A stretch of 64,000 bases of DNA from Boswellia sacra. Its lineage: Eukaryota > Streptophyta > Magnoliopsida > Sapindales > Burseraceae. Of this stretch, positions 45,497-57,092 are shown one piece after another (position 1 is the first letter of the stretch; every line of letters begins with the position of its first letter). Under the pieces are notes generated by a model. The model saw only the letters and a program-made list of their open reading frames with translations. It was not told the DNA's origin and ran no database searches. A program made the translations under genes and the position numbers. The stretch covers positions 1,116,001 to 1,180,000 of the forward strand of contig SNVD02000468.1 of NCBI GenBank assembly GCA_013180625.2, written 5' to 3'.

Positions 45497-46400
45497 CCTG
45501 GGTGAATCTTGTCGTTTACAAACACCATGAAGAATGGGCTCAAGCACTTAGAATAAATTATTACAACTTCAGACAAATAATATGGTTTACTTGACCGAAA
45601 TAATTAAAAACTAATGATAATACTACAAAACTCTAGTACTTACTACTTATCTCAAAATTTTCTACCATGAAAGAGAAACAATTCCTGCCAAAATTGCTTA
45701 GCTAAAAATACCTACCAGAAATGTCATTCATACCTAGTATGATTCAAAAAAGTAAAATTCATTAAACGTAATACTAATCACCCCAAAATTTGTGCTACTT
45801 TTTAATGCATATAAAATGAAACCGTGGATCATACCAATCAAATTACTTCTTTTCAATTTTAATGGAAATGCAAACGATAGTAAAAACATAACTAGAAAGA
45901 AAAAGGGAGATCTTTTCATATCATCGAATAAAAAAAAATATCTTGAATTTGAGAATGGAAGCCAAGAAGAAAAAGACCCGCAGGCCAAGGGAGTCCTAGA
46001 AAAAATGTTGAAGAAAAATATGCAGGATCGGACATAAAAAAAAAGTAGAAAATACAAGAGCAACACACAAACACAACTTTATTTATTACGGAAAAAACAT
46101 TTGTGTTTTCAGTTGAGATGATATGACCTTTTCAATCCAAAAGTAACTAATAATATCAAAACATATGGTCTCATGCTTCGACTGAGAAATCCAAGAGAAG
46201 TTGCTATATATTCCATTCAAAAGGGAGAATTGGTCTGAATATTTTGATGGTTGAGAAGGATTTCACTCTTACAGAATTGATGAAAAGGGGAATATTGACT
46301 ATCGAATCTCTTCAGTTGTCTGTAAAAAATGATAAAATACCTATGACCTAACAATAGATGACTGATAAGAATGAAATGTCTAGTTGAACCAACATGCTTA
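45497..46400. repeat. Second copy of the XRCC4-intron segment, split by plastid-like DNA
   Basis: Bases 45497-45790 and 46350-46400 align with 35690-35960 and 35985-36060. Between them is the 550-bp ycf1-like block. The copy ends where the second hAT coding region begins. Confidence 0.75.
45795..46345 (+). pseudogene. Chloroplast ycf1-derived insertion (NUPT)
   Basis: The + frame at 45816-46036 reads [20 protein letters not shown], then [20 protein letters not shown] and [10 protein letters not shown]. Further on come, with frame changes, [26 protein letters not shown] and [20 protein letters not shown]. These follow, in order, the segment of plastid Ycf1 (TIC214) with [33 protein letters not shown] and IQKDLTLTELIKKGILIIEP. 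The insert carries stops and frameshifts and has no flanking plastid genes. As a nuclear plastid transfer it is non-functional. Its exact edges are uncertain by about 20 bp. Confidence 0.8.
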
Positions 46401-48092
46401 GCTTACGTAATTCAAAAAGAAAGTTGACGTCTAATGTATGGACCGATTTTGAAAAGAAACGAATTGATAGGGAATGGAAAGCTATTTGTATTCATTATAA
46501 AGGCAAATTAAGTGGAGTAATTGCTAATGGAACCGGTAGTTTATGATAAGCACTTCACAAGATGTTCTAGGAGGAAACAACTAATAATAGAGACACCACT
46601 TATGCAACCAAGAGAAAATAAAGGGATGGTTAAAGTTAGTGCATTCACTTTTTATCAAGAGAAAACAAGGAGAGATTTTGCAAATATTATAATTATACAT
46701 GAATATCCTTTTAGCATGGTTGACCATTTTAAAATTAGAACTTTTGTCAATTCTCTTCAACCACTATTTAAAATGGTATCTCAAAATACACTAAAGAGTG
46801 ATATTTTGAAGATTTGTGATTATGAAAAGACCAAAACAATGAACTTGTTGAGAAGGAATAGAGGCCAAATTGCCATAATTAGTGATATGTGGACTTTTAA
46901 TTATCAAAATAAAAGATTTATGGTTATCATAACACTCTTGGATATTGAAAAGTCACATCATAAGAAATTTTATATAATATTGAATTTTCTTTTTACTTGA
47001 TATTATATTGTTAAGTTTTTAATGTCATGAAATTATATTTAATTATTTTGTGTTATTTATGTAAGATTTGTACATGTGCTTTCTCTACACATGTTGATTT
47101 TTATCTAATGTTTTATTGGGATACCTTATGGATTGAAATATTTACAAAAGATTGTCCACTATAACTGCTAATAATTGCAATACAAATAAGGCCATAATTG
47201 AAATGCTTAAAAGTAAGATGTCCAATTGCCATTCATTGTTCACTACAAGAAAAACTGTCTTTAGCGACCAAACATTCTACGAGGAACTAAATTTGATCGC
47301 TAAATGTGGGCTTTTGCGACAAAAAATAAATTTCATCGCTAAAACTTATCATAAAAAATAGGGTAGAAAATTAGATAATGTAATTATTTTTAGCGATCAA
47401 TTTTTTTCGTCAGAAGTAATATTCAAAGATGAAACTTAACTTCCTTGCAGAATAAAGCAATGCATTCAGAGTTTCAGCAACCATCCTAAATTTGGTCGCT
47501 GAATATGACTTTCTGCGACGAAATATGTATTCGCCAAAAGTTATTCCAAATTTGGTTCCCAACATTCATTTAGAAACCACAGTCGATGACAAAAATTTGG
47601 TATCCAAATATATGATATCTAACATCCATCCATCGGCCACATTTAGCAATGACAATGTGGTAGCCATATATATGATATCCAACATATATTTAACAACCAT
47701 TTAATTGGTCATTGAATATGCCCTTCCACGATGAAGTATGTAGTTGAGAAAAGTTATTCTAAATTTGGTTCCCAACATCCATTCAATGACCACTTATTCG
47801 ATCGCCGAATGTTATGCCAAAATGTATGGTATTCAACATACATTTAGCAACCATTTAATTGGTTGTTGAAGGTAACCTTTAGCGACCAAAGTAATTTCGT
47901 AGCTAAAACCGACTTTTTAAAATTTGACACTTACAAACTTAAATTATTAATTTTGATAATTACAAACTTAATCAATCAATTTTCAATATGAATAAGAATA
48001 CCTATAGGGTGTGTTTGGCAGTCCGTATAGTATAGTATAAAAAGTACTGTTAGCATAAAATTTTTTTATACTGTGTTTGGTGGGGCCGAATG

Positions 48093-48908
48093 TAGGGGTG
48101 ACAATTTTTGACACGACACGCGAGCACGACTTGACACGACATGGGTTTAAGCGGGTTTGGGTTTTGGCATATTCGTGTTCGTGTCGTGTTTGTGTCGAAG
48201 ATGTCAACCCGTTTAATAATCGTGTCGTGTTCGGGTTGAGAGTCTTCAACACGCGAACACGATTATAACACGACACGATTATGACACAAGTAACACGAAT
48301 AACACGAATACATATTATACACGATTGACATGATAACACGATTAACACGAATATTGACACGAACACGATTATAACACGAGTAACACGAATAACACGAATA
48401 CATATTATACACGATTGACACGATAACATGATTAACACGAATATTGACATGATTACATATTAAATTTAAAAATACTAAACTTTTTAGACATTTTAGTCCC
48501 TACATGTATCCAAATTTTAAACTAAAAATAGAATTTTGAAAACCTAATAAATTTTAAAACTTAGGATATTTTTGTCATTTAACAAAAATTGAAAACCTTA
48601 ACATGTCATAATCGTGTTAACGGGTCATAATCGTATTAACGAGTCATAATCGTGTCAATTGGGTCGTGTCAATAATATAAACGTGTCTTAATCGTGTTAG
48701 ACGGGTCGTGTTCGTGTCTAACACGATTACGACCCGTTTATTATTCGTGTTAGCGTGTCGTGTTACCCGTTTAATAATCGTGTTGTGTTCGTGTCATGTC
48801 ATAGTGACACGAATAATAAACGGGTCATGTTCGTATTGGGTCAATCTTTATCGTGTCACAGCTCGACATGATACGAACACCACCCGCGAACACGAATTGT
48901 CATCCCTG
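48093..48908. mobile_element. hAT-type MITE, 816 bp, with an 8-bp target duplication
   Basis: Ends TAGGGGTGACAATT and, reversed, CAGGGATGACAATT. The flanks carry GCCGAATG at 48085-48092 and 48909-48916. The interior is built almost entirely of short motifs such as CGTGTCGTGT, AACACGA and CACGATTA in both orientations, and can fold into long hairpins. This is a widespread repeat style in eudicots. It is the innermost and youngest layer of the nest. Confidence 0.88.
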
Positions 48909-49088
48909 GCCGAATGGTGGATAACATAGTAAAAGGTTGCATAAGATTCGTATAAAGACCGCATAAAAGGAGGCAAAATAATGATGTCCTCCACCATGTG
49001 TTAAGGCCGGATAGGATAAAAATATGGGAAATTATTGGATATAATTTTTAAGTCATAAGTTTTATATAATATAATATAATATCTATAA

Positions 49089-49562
49089 TATAATATTATA
49101 TTATATTATTAAAAGATTTAAATTATACAACTTTATTTTTTGTTTCAGTTTTTGACAATAAATACAACAAACATATATAAATAAATATATATTTAAATTA
49201 TTAGTTTATTGAAATTTAAATGAATTATTTTAATAAATATATATAATTTATTAATATTTATCTAAAAAATTAATTAAATAGAAATAATTTTTAAAATTAT
49301 TATATTTTAAAATATTTTATTATATTATACTATTAAAAAATTTAAATTATACAAATTTATTTTTTGTTTCAGTTTTTGACAATAAATACCGCAAACATAT
49401 ATAAATAAATAAATATTTAAATTATTAGTTTATTGAAATTTAAATGAATTATTTTAATAAATAAATATAATGTATTAAATATTTAAATAAAAAATTAATT
49501 ACCTAAAAATTAATTTAATATAAATAATTTTTAAAATTATTATATTTTAAAATATTTTATTA
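49089..49562. repeat. Direct tandem duplication, about 237 bp x 2, AT-rich
   Basis: Both copies share TTTAAATTATACAA, TTTATTTTTTGTTTCAGTTT and TTGACAATAAATAC, followed by the same string of A/T motifs, with a few substitutions and small indels. Unit starts are near 49089 and 49326. It lies inside the non-autonomous element. Confidence 0.85.
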
Positions 49563-52500
49563 ATTTTAAACCATTTTTATTATTGTAAGGAATTTAATAT
49601 AGTTAAATAAATCTTTTATCAAACACAGTATTATATAATATTTATACAATATAGTGATAAATCAAACACAGTATAAAGTTTACTTAATCCTATACTGTAC
49701 AATTTCATACGATGCTATCCGTTACAGCAATAATTATACAATTCTATACGGTGCACCAAACGCAATCATATAGTTTTGAAAGTTTAACACAATATAAATT
49801 TTTTTAATAATGAAAATATAATTAAGTAGATATGTAAGGATAAAATTAGTAATAAATAGTTTATTTAATCACAATATTATTAATTAACAGTTAAATGAAT
49901 TATAATTAAACATATTTAATTAAGTTAATTAATAAAATTAAATACCTAATTAGATTTGACCAAATATTTATTTATATTAAATAATAATTAATTCTTCATA
50001 GTAATCATTTGATTTAAAATATTAAAAATAAAATGATGAGTAGTTTGCTTTTCTTTTTTGTCACTAAAGAACTTGCAAAATTTCATTGCATAAAGAATTT
50101 TGGACAAACTCCTTCCCGCTTTTGAAATTTCAAAATTTTCAAGTTCTTTAGCGATGGAAGTTTGGTTGCTAAAGGCCAATTTCGTCACAAAAGAATTTTC
50201 AGTCGACTTTTTCCCGCTTTGATTTTTTTCATAATTTTAAAAATTCTTGTGCTCCAAAAATTTTTGTCTCTAAATGTCAAAATTTGGTTGCAAAAGATCA
50301 AACTTTTATTATATATACATGAGTTAATTCATTAAATTGTTTCATTTTATTCCTTTCCTTTCAATTCTCTATTCCTTTTGTTTCTCTACCTTTACTATCT
50401 TTGGTAAATACTCTTATACTCTCTTTTACTTTTGTGTTGAAATATATTTTTTTACAAAATTAATATATTTTTATTTGTTTTATTTGTTAATTGATATTTT
50501 TCTCTTTTGTTTGATAGGCATTTTTTAAGATGAAATGCAATTCAAAATTCTCAAATTCTTTGTTTCTTAACATTTTTTTTCATATACTCATTTTTTTATC
50601 CATTAATTATTAATTAATATTTTAATTTTTTTGTTTTTAATAGGTATTTTTGAAGATGAGTTGCATTTGAAGACTTGGAGATTAACATAAAGTAAAGCAA
50701 CAAAAGAATTTTTGGAGGATGAAGTTTAGTGTTTATCTTTCTTATTTTTTTTTGTTTTGTATTCTCTTGTGTTTTTTTAATTTTGCTATGTACAACAAGG
50801 TTGATATATTGTAAATTATATTGTAAAATTTTTTTGTAATTTGTTGTTAATTAATAAAATTATTCTTATAAAGAATTAAGTTGTGTAACAAGACAATTTT
50901 TTTATTCTTTTATTTTAAAATTTATAATAAATTAAAATATATATTATGTACATTCCTAAACAAAAAAAAAATCAATTTTTGTAAAGAAAAATTAGTCTAT
51001 TGCAATGAATTTTTGGTCGCTAAAAGTTGGATTTACTAATTTGGTATTTGAATTGGCTACGAAAATCTAGTAGCCAAAATGTTAGCATTCAGCGACCACA
51101 TGTGGTCGCCAAATAGATATATCACTGAATTACCCAATCAACGATCAAAACCTTTGTCATTGTTTACAGTTTGTCGTCCAAAGAGGACATCCGACAACTA
51201 AATTTCCTATATTTAGCAACCAAAATGTCGTCAATGTATGTCATTAATCGACTACAAAAATTTGGTAGTGGAATATTAGCATTCAACAACCACATGTGGT
51301 CGCCTAATCGTTATCTACAGCGACTAGCTTTTGTTGCTCATTTATAATTCATGACAACATGTGAATTTGGTCACCAACTATTTTTTGCGACGGTGCTACA
51401 TTGACCAACTCAAATTTCGTCATTATATCACTTGGCGACCATTTTTTGGCTTTTCAGTGACCAACTTTTTTGGTTGCTAGAGAGTGATTTTCTTGTAGTG
51501 ATATTAGAAGGCAAATTGTTTAACTTGCGTTGTTGTGCACACATCTTAAATTGGATCGTGAAAGATAGGATGGTTATGATTCGTGAGTATTGTAATAATA
51601 TGTAATAGTGTTAGTTTTTGGGCATTGGGAACCAAAGGGGAGGAAATATTTTGTGAGGTTGCTCACCTTGCAAAAATTCCTTGTTCTAAAAAGTTAACAC
51701 TAGATTGCAAAATTAGGTGGAATTCAACATATCTAATGTTGAAAAATGCTTTAATCTATAATGATGTTTTTCATTGTTTGAAACTATGAGAACCACTATA
51801 TAAATCTATTCCTTCTGAAGAAGATTGGGGGTTTGCAAAAGAGATTTGTGATAGATTTACAATTTTTCATGAAACAACTAAGTTTTTTTTAGGGACCAAA
51901 TATCCAATTACTAATGTATTCTGTGTAAATATTTGTGAAGTCAAATTGGTTATTTCTGAGTAGTTCTCTTCTTCTAATGAAAAGATAAGAAAAATGGCAT
52001 CAAAGATGTTGATGAAGTTTGAAAAGCATTGGGCATTGTTAATGGATTAATGGCTATGATAATTATTTTGGACCCAAGGTTTCAGATGCGGTTGGTGGAT
52101 TTTTATTTTCCTTATCTCTATGGAGATAATTCTGCATTTGGATTTGAATAAATTTGACATTTTTGTTATAAGTTGGTGGAAGAAGACCAACTAAGCAATA
52201 GGTCTGATGAAGGTGCTTTTCAATCAATTGAAGCCTTAACTACTTCAAACCAAGCAAATAAAATGCACTCGAGTATTAAACAACAGTTGGTAAGATATGA
52301 TAAATATGTTCATACTCAAGCCACTATTACCCATACAAAGTCAGAGTTAGATTTTTATTTGAAGGAAGTCATCATACCAAGAACTTTTGACTCAAGTTTG
52401 ACAACATAAGTTGGTGGAAGGTGAATGGGACTAAACATCCCACTTCGCATAATGTTGCTAGAGATATTTTACCCTTATGTCTACCATTGCATTCTAGTAT

Positions 52501-52620
52501 GCTTTGAATACCAATGGTAGAGTTGTATCTCCACATCGTAGTAGGCTTCATCCAAACACCTTGGAAATTTTGATATGTGCACAAAATTGGTTTAGGCTAA
52601 AGATAATAGTATGACAATAT

Positions 52621-54475
52621 ATTATAATTTGTATTGGTGAAATATTTTTATTTTTTATGTGATTTACTATTCTTTTTAGCTAATTTCTTTATCATTATTG
52701 TTATTAGTTTCATGTTCTTCAACACAAGTTTTAAGAAAGTACGATGAACATGATGATGACAAAGATGTTTGTAAGGTAAATTTCATTATCTTTTTGCTTT
52801 ATTTATAAAGATATGATTTAAAATACGATTAATGATAAAGTTTTTCATTATTTCATGTTATACGAACTAGAATCATGATTTATTTGCAAGAAGAAAATAT
52901 GGAAGCCTTGCAATAGTTTCTTTAAGGGTTACTTTTTCTTTGCATTTGTCTCTTTGAGTATTACTTTTACGATCATTGGGACCTTGTTTATTGTGTATAC
53001 GTTATTTGGACTTTACATGTATGTGTCATTTGGACTTTGTTAAATATGTATGTCCGTTGGACTGTTAAATATGTATGTCATTTGGACTTTGATTATTATA
53101 TGTGTTTGTGTGTGTGTGTTTTTTTTTTAAAATTATATATGTTAGAACTTAGATTATATGTTTATTTTTTTGTGAGGAATATTACGTGGCTTTGTTATGA
53201 CTAAAGTATTTAGTCTTTTTGTTTATATTTAAGTAAATTTAATTACATATATTTAAGTAAAAAGAATAAAAAAATAAAATATGGTAATATATGTATATAT
53301 ATAAGTGAATTAACGTATAATTATATATAGTCATTGATTATATATGATAAAAAAAAAGGCAAATTAAAAAGTTAAAAAAATTACGTATATTTTTTGAACC
53401 CATTAGAATGGCAGTTCTAGTTCTGGTTCCTACCTCATGGTTCTGGTTGCAAGAAAGTAGAATCATGACGGTTCTGGATCTAGAATTCCTTAACTGTTCT
53501 AGTTCTTATTCCTAATGAAACCAATCCATTGTTATTCCTAGTTATAGAAGAGTAAAAGTGAACTGGTCAAACTCGACCAATTGACTGAGCGATACGACAC
53601 CGTTCATTCTGTATAGTATTTAAGAATTATTTGGTATTATTTAAAAACCATATTCAAAATAATACATAATAAACTTATTTATATATTCTCGTACAATTTG
53701 ATAAGATATAATATTATTAGGAGAGTACTTATTTATTTTAATTTTTCATTCATTATATATCTTTATTATCTAATAAAATACAATATTGAATGATCTTAAT
53801 CTTGAAACACATATTTTCGAAATTATGTTATATAAATAATTAATAATTTTTTTTATTTAACGAACTAAGGATAATAGATGAAATACAAAGAAGGATTTTA
53901 AAAATGACCAACTCGGCATAAGAGAAAATTGCACAATTCAAATATAACTTAATCAAAGTATGACAATAAATATAACTTAATCAAAGTATCACAAAAAGTA
54001 AATGAGATACTATCAAAAGCCACCCTTATGGTTTGCCCTACTGTCTTGGACAAAAAGGCTTATTTGTAGCGCGGCCCCTAACCTTACGATTTTGGTATCA
54101 TCCATCTCTAATTAACAGATTCTCTTTGATTATAGAATAACGGAAGAGGGCAAAACAGAAAATTCATAAAGCTCCTCCGTTAATTCTCCTCCCACTCACT
54201 TCACATGTAAAGCTCTCCACAACCACTAGATGCCTTGAACTAGTACTAGCTAATTCATTAGCAACACTCAACTTCTCATAGTTAAACTTGGTATGATTAG
54301 CCAGAGATTTGAATGGAAGAAACGATTTTCCATATTAAAAAAGTGGCCATCGTATTTACAGCCTAAAAATTTTCAAGATATTTTTGGGTTTTCTCTACGG
54401 CCATAACCAATGTGCCCATCATCTTGAAAACTCAATTTGCTCTTCTTGTTTAGCCTTTTCTCTCCTTCAGCTAAA
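52621..54475. other. hAT 3' region and AT-rich spacer
   Basis: Bases 53400-53545 repeat GGTTCTGG/GTTCTAGTTC motifs and end CCAATCCATTGTTATTCCTA, which looks like the subterminal repeat and 3' end of the second hAT element. The remainder, to the TAAA before the LTR at 54476, has no convincing coding sequence. On - a short piece near 54180-54300 reads VANELASTSSRHLVVVESFT but I do not recognise it. Confidence 0.45.
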
Positions 54476-55092
54476 TGTCACGCCCCGCGCGACATGAGCA
54501 CGGGTTTGCACCAAGCTTGCGTAGAAACGCACCAAGGAATGGGAGCATGTTACGACCCATCCAATTTGCTTGCTAGAATGGCCCAAAATATGCACAAAGG
54601 CTTGGCCTTGTTTCTAAAAAGCCTACAAGCCCAAGCCCATTTTCTAGAAACTCTAAAAAAGTCAAATATGTACAACTCTCACATGTAAATATACATTGTC
54701 AATGGTAGTTCACCTACCACACCTAATTTAGGTAGGACTCATTTATGGCCATTGGATGTATTGAATCCTAGCCATTCATTTGGGAGGTGGATTAGTATAA
54801 ATACCCCTCCATGGCTCATTTGTAAGGCATCCCAGAAAATCCAAGCTAATCCAAGCAAATATAATACAAAGCATTGTAAGCAAGCATTCGTGTAATACAA
54901 AGCTCTTTTACATTTGCAACACTTGCCTCTAAGTTCTCATCTCTTCTCTTATTGCCTCTAAAGCTCTTTAGCTCAATGGTCCTAACTTCTCCTTGAGCGA
55001 TAAGCACACTACAAGGCTTACTTAGCAACTTTCGGGTTCAAGTTGCCTAAGTGCCGTACGAACGAGCTGCGCAAAACTCTAAGCTCGTGACA
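54476..55092 (+). repeat. 5' LTR of the gag-protease element
   Basis: 617 bp, TG...CA. GTATAAATACC at about 54797 is the TATA box. Followed at once by the tRNA primer-binding site. Confidence 0.92.
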
Positions 55093-55127
55093 GTTGGTAT
55101 CAGAGCCAGGTTCGAGCACAAAAGCAA

Positions 55128-56851
55128 ATGGCATCCGACATTGAAGTGACCATGGAAGAGCAAGTCCGCGAACGTGAGGAACAACCTTAACCTCAACCAC
55201 GCCTACAAGGAAAACGAGGTAAGTCCAAAGCTCCCTCCTCGGAATCCTTAGAGCCTCGTGTTGCTAGCATAGAGCAATCTCTTTTGAGTATGGACAATGC
55301 TATCGAGGGCCTCTCCGATCGTTTCGAAGGCCTAGAGACGGATTATGGAGAGATCACCCAAGCGACAAAGTCCACAATACTCGAATTTAGTGAAAACCTC
55401 ACACGAGAGCTCGTTAGCTTGCGAAGCTTTATGGAGCGTGAGTTGCGGGCAATCCGTACGGAAGTGGAAGAATCCGCACGGAATGGGAGAAGCACCGTTG
55501 CGAACGTGCTAGCCCCTCCTACTCAAGTCCTAGTGGGCTAACCAACATGCAAGTGCCTACTCCCGTCACATACCATGGCACTCGCAACGCTACAGAAGTC
55601 GAAAACTTTCTATTTGGCTTGGAGCAATACTTCGAAGCCAAAGGTGTCCACGACGACGCTTCAAGAATTGGCATTGCGCCTACTTTCCTTCGCGATGCAG
55701 CCCAATTATGGTGGCGTCGTAAGCATGGCGACGCGGGCAAAGGCATCGTCACCCTTCGCACATGGGAGGACTTCAAGAGAGAACTACGAAAGTATTTCTC
55801 TCCAAGCAATGCGGAAAAGGAGGCAAGGGGTCGCCTCCGCCATTTGAAGCAAAGTGGCACCATTCGTGAATATATCAAGGACTTCACCACAATCATCCTT
55901 GAAATTGAAGGTATGTCCGAAAAAAACTCTCTCTTCTACTTCCTTGATGGCTTAAAAGATTGGGCAAGGGTTGAGCTTGAGAGGCGTGGCGTGCAAACCC
56001 TTGATGACGCCATAGCCATAGTCGAATCCCTCGTCGACTACACATCCCAATCAAAAAAAAGGAAGACCAACCATGGCAAAGGTGGGAGAGAACGAAACAC
56101 CAAGAAAGGACATGACCGAAGGGATGGTGGTGCGCGCAAGGCTTTCGGAGGGGACAAACGAGACACGCCTAACAAAGGTAAGTTCGAAGCCCCTAAACCT
56201 AAAAGTCCTTGCTTTATATGTGATGGTCCTCATTGGGTTCGGGATTGCCCAAAGAGGAAGACCCTGAACGCCCTTACCGCTCAACACGAGGGCGTAAACA
56301 ATGAAGAGCCACAAGCGGGGATGGGTTCTCTCCGCACGATTGGCGCACTCAAAAGACCCACACCTATGCAAAAGGGTCTTATGTATGTGAGCGCCATGAT
56401 CAATGGCAAAGACGTGCGTGCAATGCTTGACACGGGAGCCACGCACAACTTCATTTCGGAAGACGAGGCCAAACGGCTAGGCCTCAAATACACCAACGGA
56501 GGTGGTACCATCAAGGCGGTAAACTCACCCGCCAAAGCTATAGTGGGGGTGTCCAAAGCGACACCAACGCAATTGGGTGCATGGAGCGGAAAACTTGATT
56601 TCTCCATCGTCTCTATGGACGACTTCCAAGTAGTGTTGGGCATGGAGTTCTTCGACCAAGCCCATGCTTTCCCCATACCAGCATCTAACTCCCTCAACAT
56701 CCTCGATGGGAGTCAATCATGCATGGTCATGGCGGAACGTGCAACCAAAGTCGAGAGCAAGATGATGTCCGCACTACAACTCAAGCAAGGAATAAAGGAA
56801 GATTCGAGCTTCCTTGCCACCGTCCGAGAGGTAAATAATGAGGAGAACACT
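55128..56851 (+). pseudogene. Gag-protease polyprotein, damaged and interrupted
   Basis: The start MASDIEVTMEEQVREREEQP is followed by a TAA at 55188 (likely from CAA). The frame goes on to 55541 through a coiled-coil-like stretch (SIEQSLLSMDNAIEGLSDRF, ESARNGRSTVAN), where one base change of frame occurs, then is open to 56851. The retrotransposon gag domain includes NATEVENFLFGLEQYFEAKG, AAQLWWRRKHGD and FKRELRKYFSPSNAEKEARG, typical of Ty3/gypsy capsid. A zinc knuckle CFICDGPHWVRDCP (CX2CX4HX4C) follows. The aspartic protease motif is MLDTGATHNFISEDEAKRLG with FQVVLGMEFFDQ downstream. At EENT the frame enters the inserted LINE; after it (59080) the same frame goes on AVAKDPIPRQVQAILEKYKD and PRQETHQIKMEPDAKPPSI, the entry of the polymerase region, and then ends. 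One stop and one shift only, so it is fairly young. Confidence 0.9.
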
Positions 56852-57092
56852 TTTTTTTTTTTGGAAAAGTTACTTAGTAATATAAATCCAAAAAAATTAA
56901 AATGTACAAAAATCCGAGGGGCATACCCCAAGAATTACAAGAAGGACGTAAAGTCCAAACACATAATCCAACAAAAGATCAAAAAATATAGACCATAAGC
57001 GGCCTAAAACAAAGTAAAAAGGCCATAAACGGCCTTAACAACATAAATGATAAATGGCCACAAACGGTTTAAATCATAAAAATACAAGAGCT

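Larger units (their letters stand above)
48008..49767. mobile_element. Non-autonomous DNA element within the CACTA, hosting a MITE
   Basis: Left end GGTGTGTTTGGCAGTCCGTA then TAG; right end reversed GATTGCGTTTGGTGCACCGT then ATAG. Further inner matches (GTATAGTATA, ACTGTGTTTGG against ATACTGTGTTTGAT) support inverted repeats. Flanks CCTATAG and CATATAG look like a worn target duplication. The interior is extremely AT-rich, with a 237-bp tandem duplication and no coding region. Confidence 0.65.
47241..51500. mobile_element. CACTA transposon, non-autonomous, 4.26 kb
   Basis: Starts CACTACAAGAAAAACTG and ends TTTTCTTGTAGTG, exact CACTA-type inverted ends of 13-14 bp. Subterminal regions (47255-47900 and 50990-51490) repeat TTTAGCGACCAAA, TTGGTCGCTAAA and GCGACGAAAT in both directions. 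No transposase frame is present. The bases either side are GTT and ATA, so the expected 3-bp duplication is not intact, although removing the element plus three bases restores the hAT frame. It contains the nested elements at 48008-49767. Its end sequence differs beyond the first 14 bp from the CACTA end at 8698, so it is another family. Confidence 0.9.
46401..52620 (+). pseudogene. hAT transposase pseudogene (BED zinc finger, RICESLEEPER-like), split by a CACTA element
   Basis: Left part: the BED finger RKLTSNVWTDFEKKRIDREW then KAICIHYKGKLSG (second finger cysteine replaced by Tyr), a frameshift near 46520, then YDKHFTRCSRRKQ. The open block 46521-47000 includes FTFYQEKTRRDFANIIIIHE, FKMVSQNTLKSDILKICDYE and ISDMWTFNYQNKRFMVIITL. 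A piece at 47060-47240 gives TITANNCNTNKAIIEML. Right part after the CACTA element: LFNLRCCAHILNLIVKDRM, KKLTLDCKIRWNSTYLMLKN, ILDPRFQMRLVDFYFPYLYG and the hATC domain FDNISWWKVNGTKHPTSHNV then GRVVSPHRSRLHPNTLEILI. Removing 47241-51503 restores an in-phase HSLLLEGKLFNL. Several stops and shifts (51787, 51961, about 52030, 52150, 52405) mark it dead. Confidence 0.9.

Noticed and set aside
45734..46066. 110-codon frame on - ([18 protein letters not shown])
   Set aside because: It is the reverse of the chloroplast ycf1-like insertion; the + frame holds the true match.
48077..48929. Long frames on both strands through CGTGT/ACACG repeats
   Set aside because: Codon-scale artefacts of the MITE's short repeated motifs; Arg/Thr/Val strings with no domain.
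56051..56931. Frames on - opposite gag-protease
   Set aside because: Shadows of the well-supported gag-protease frame; no motif of their own.
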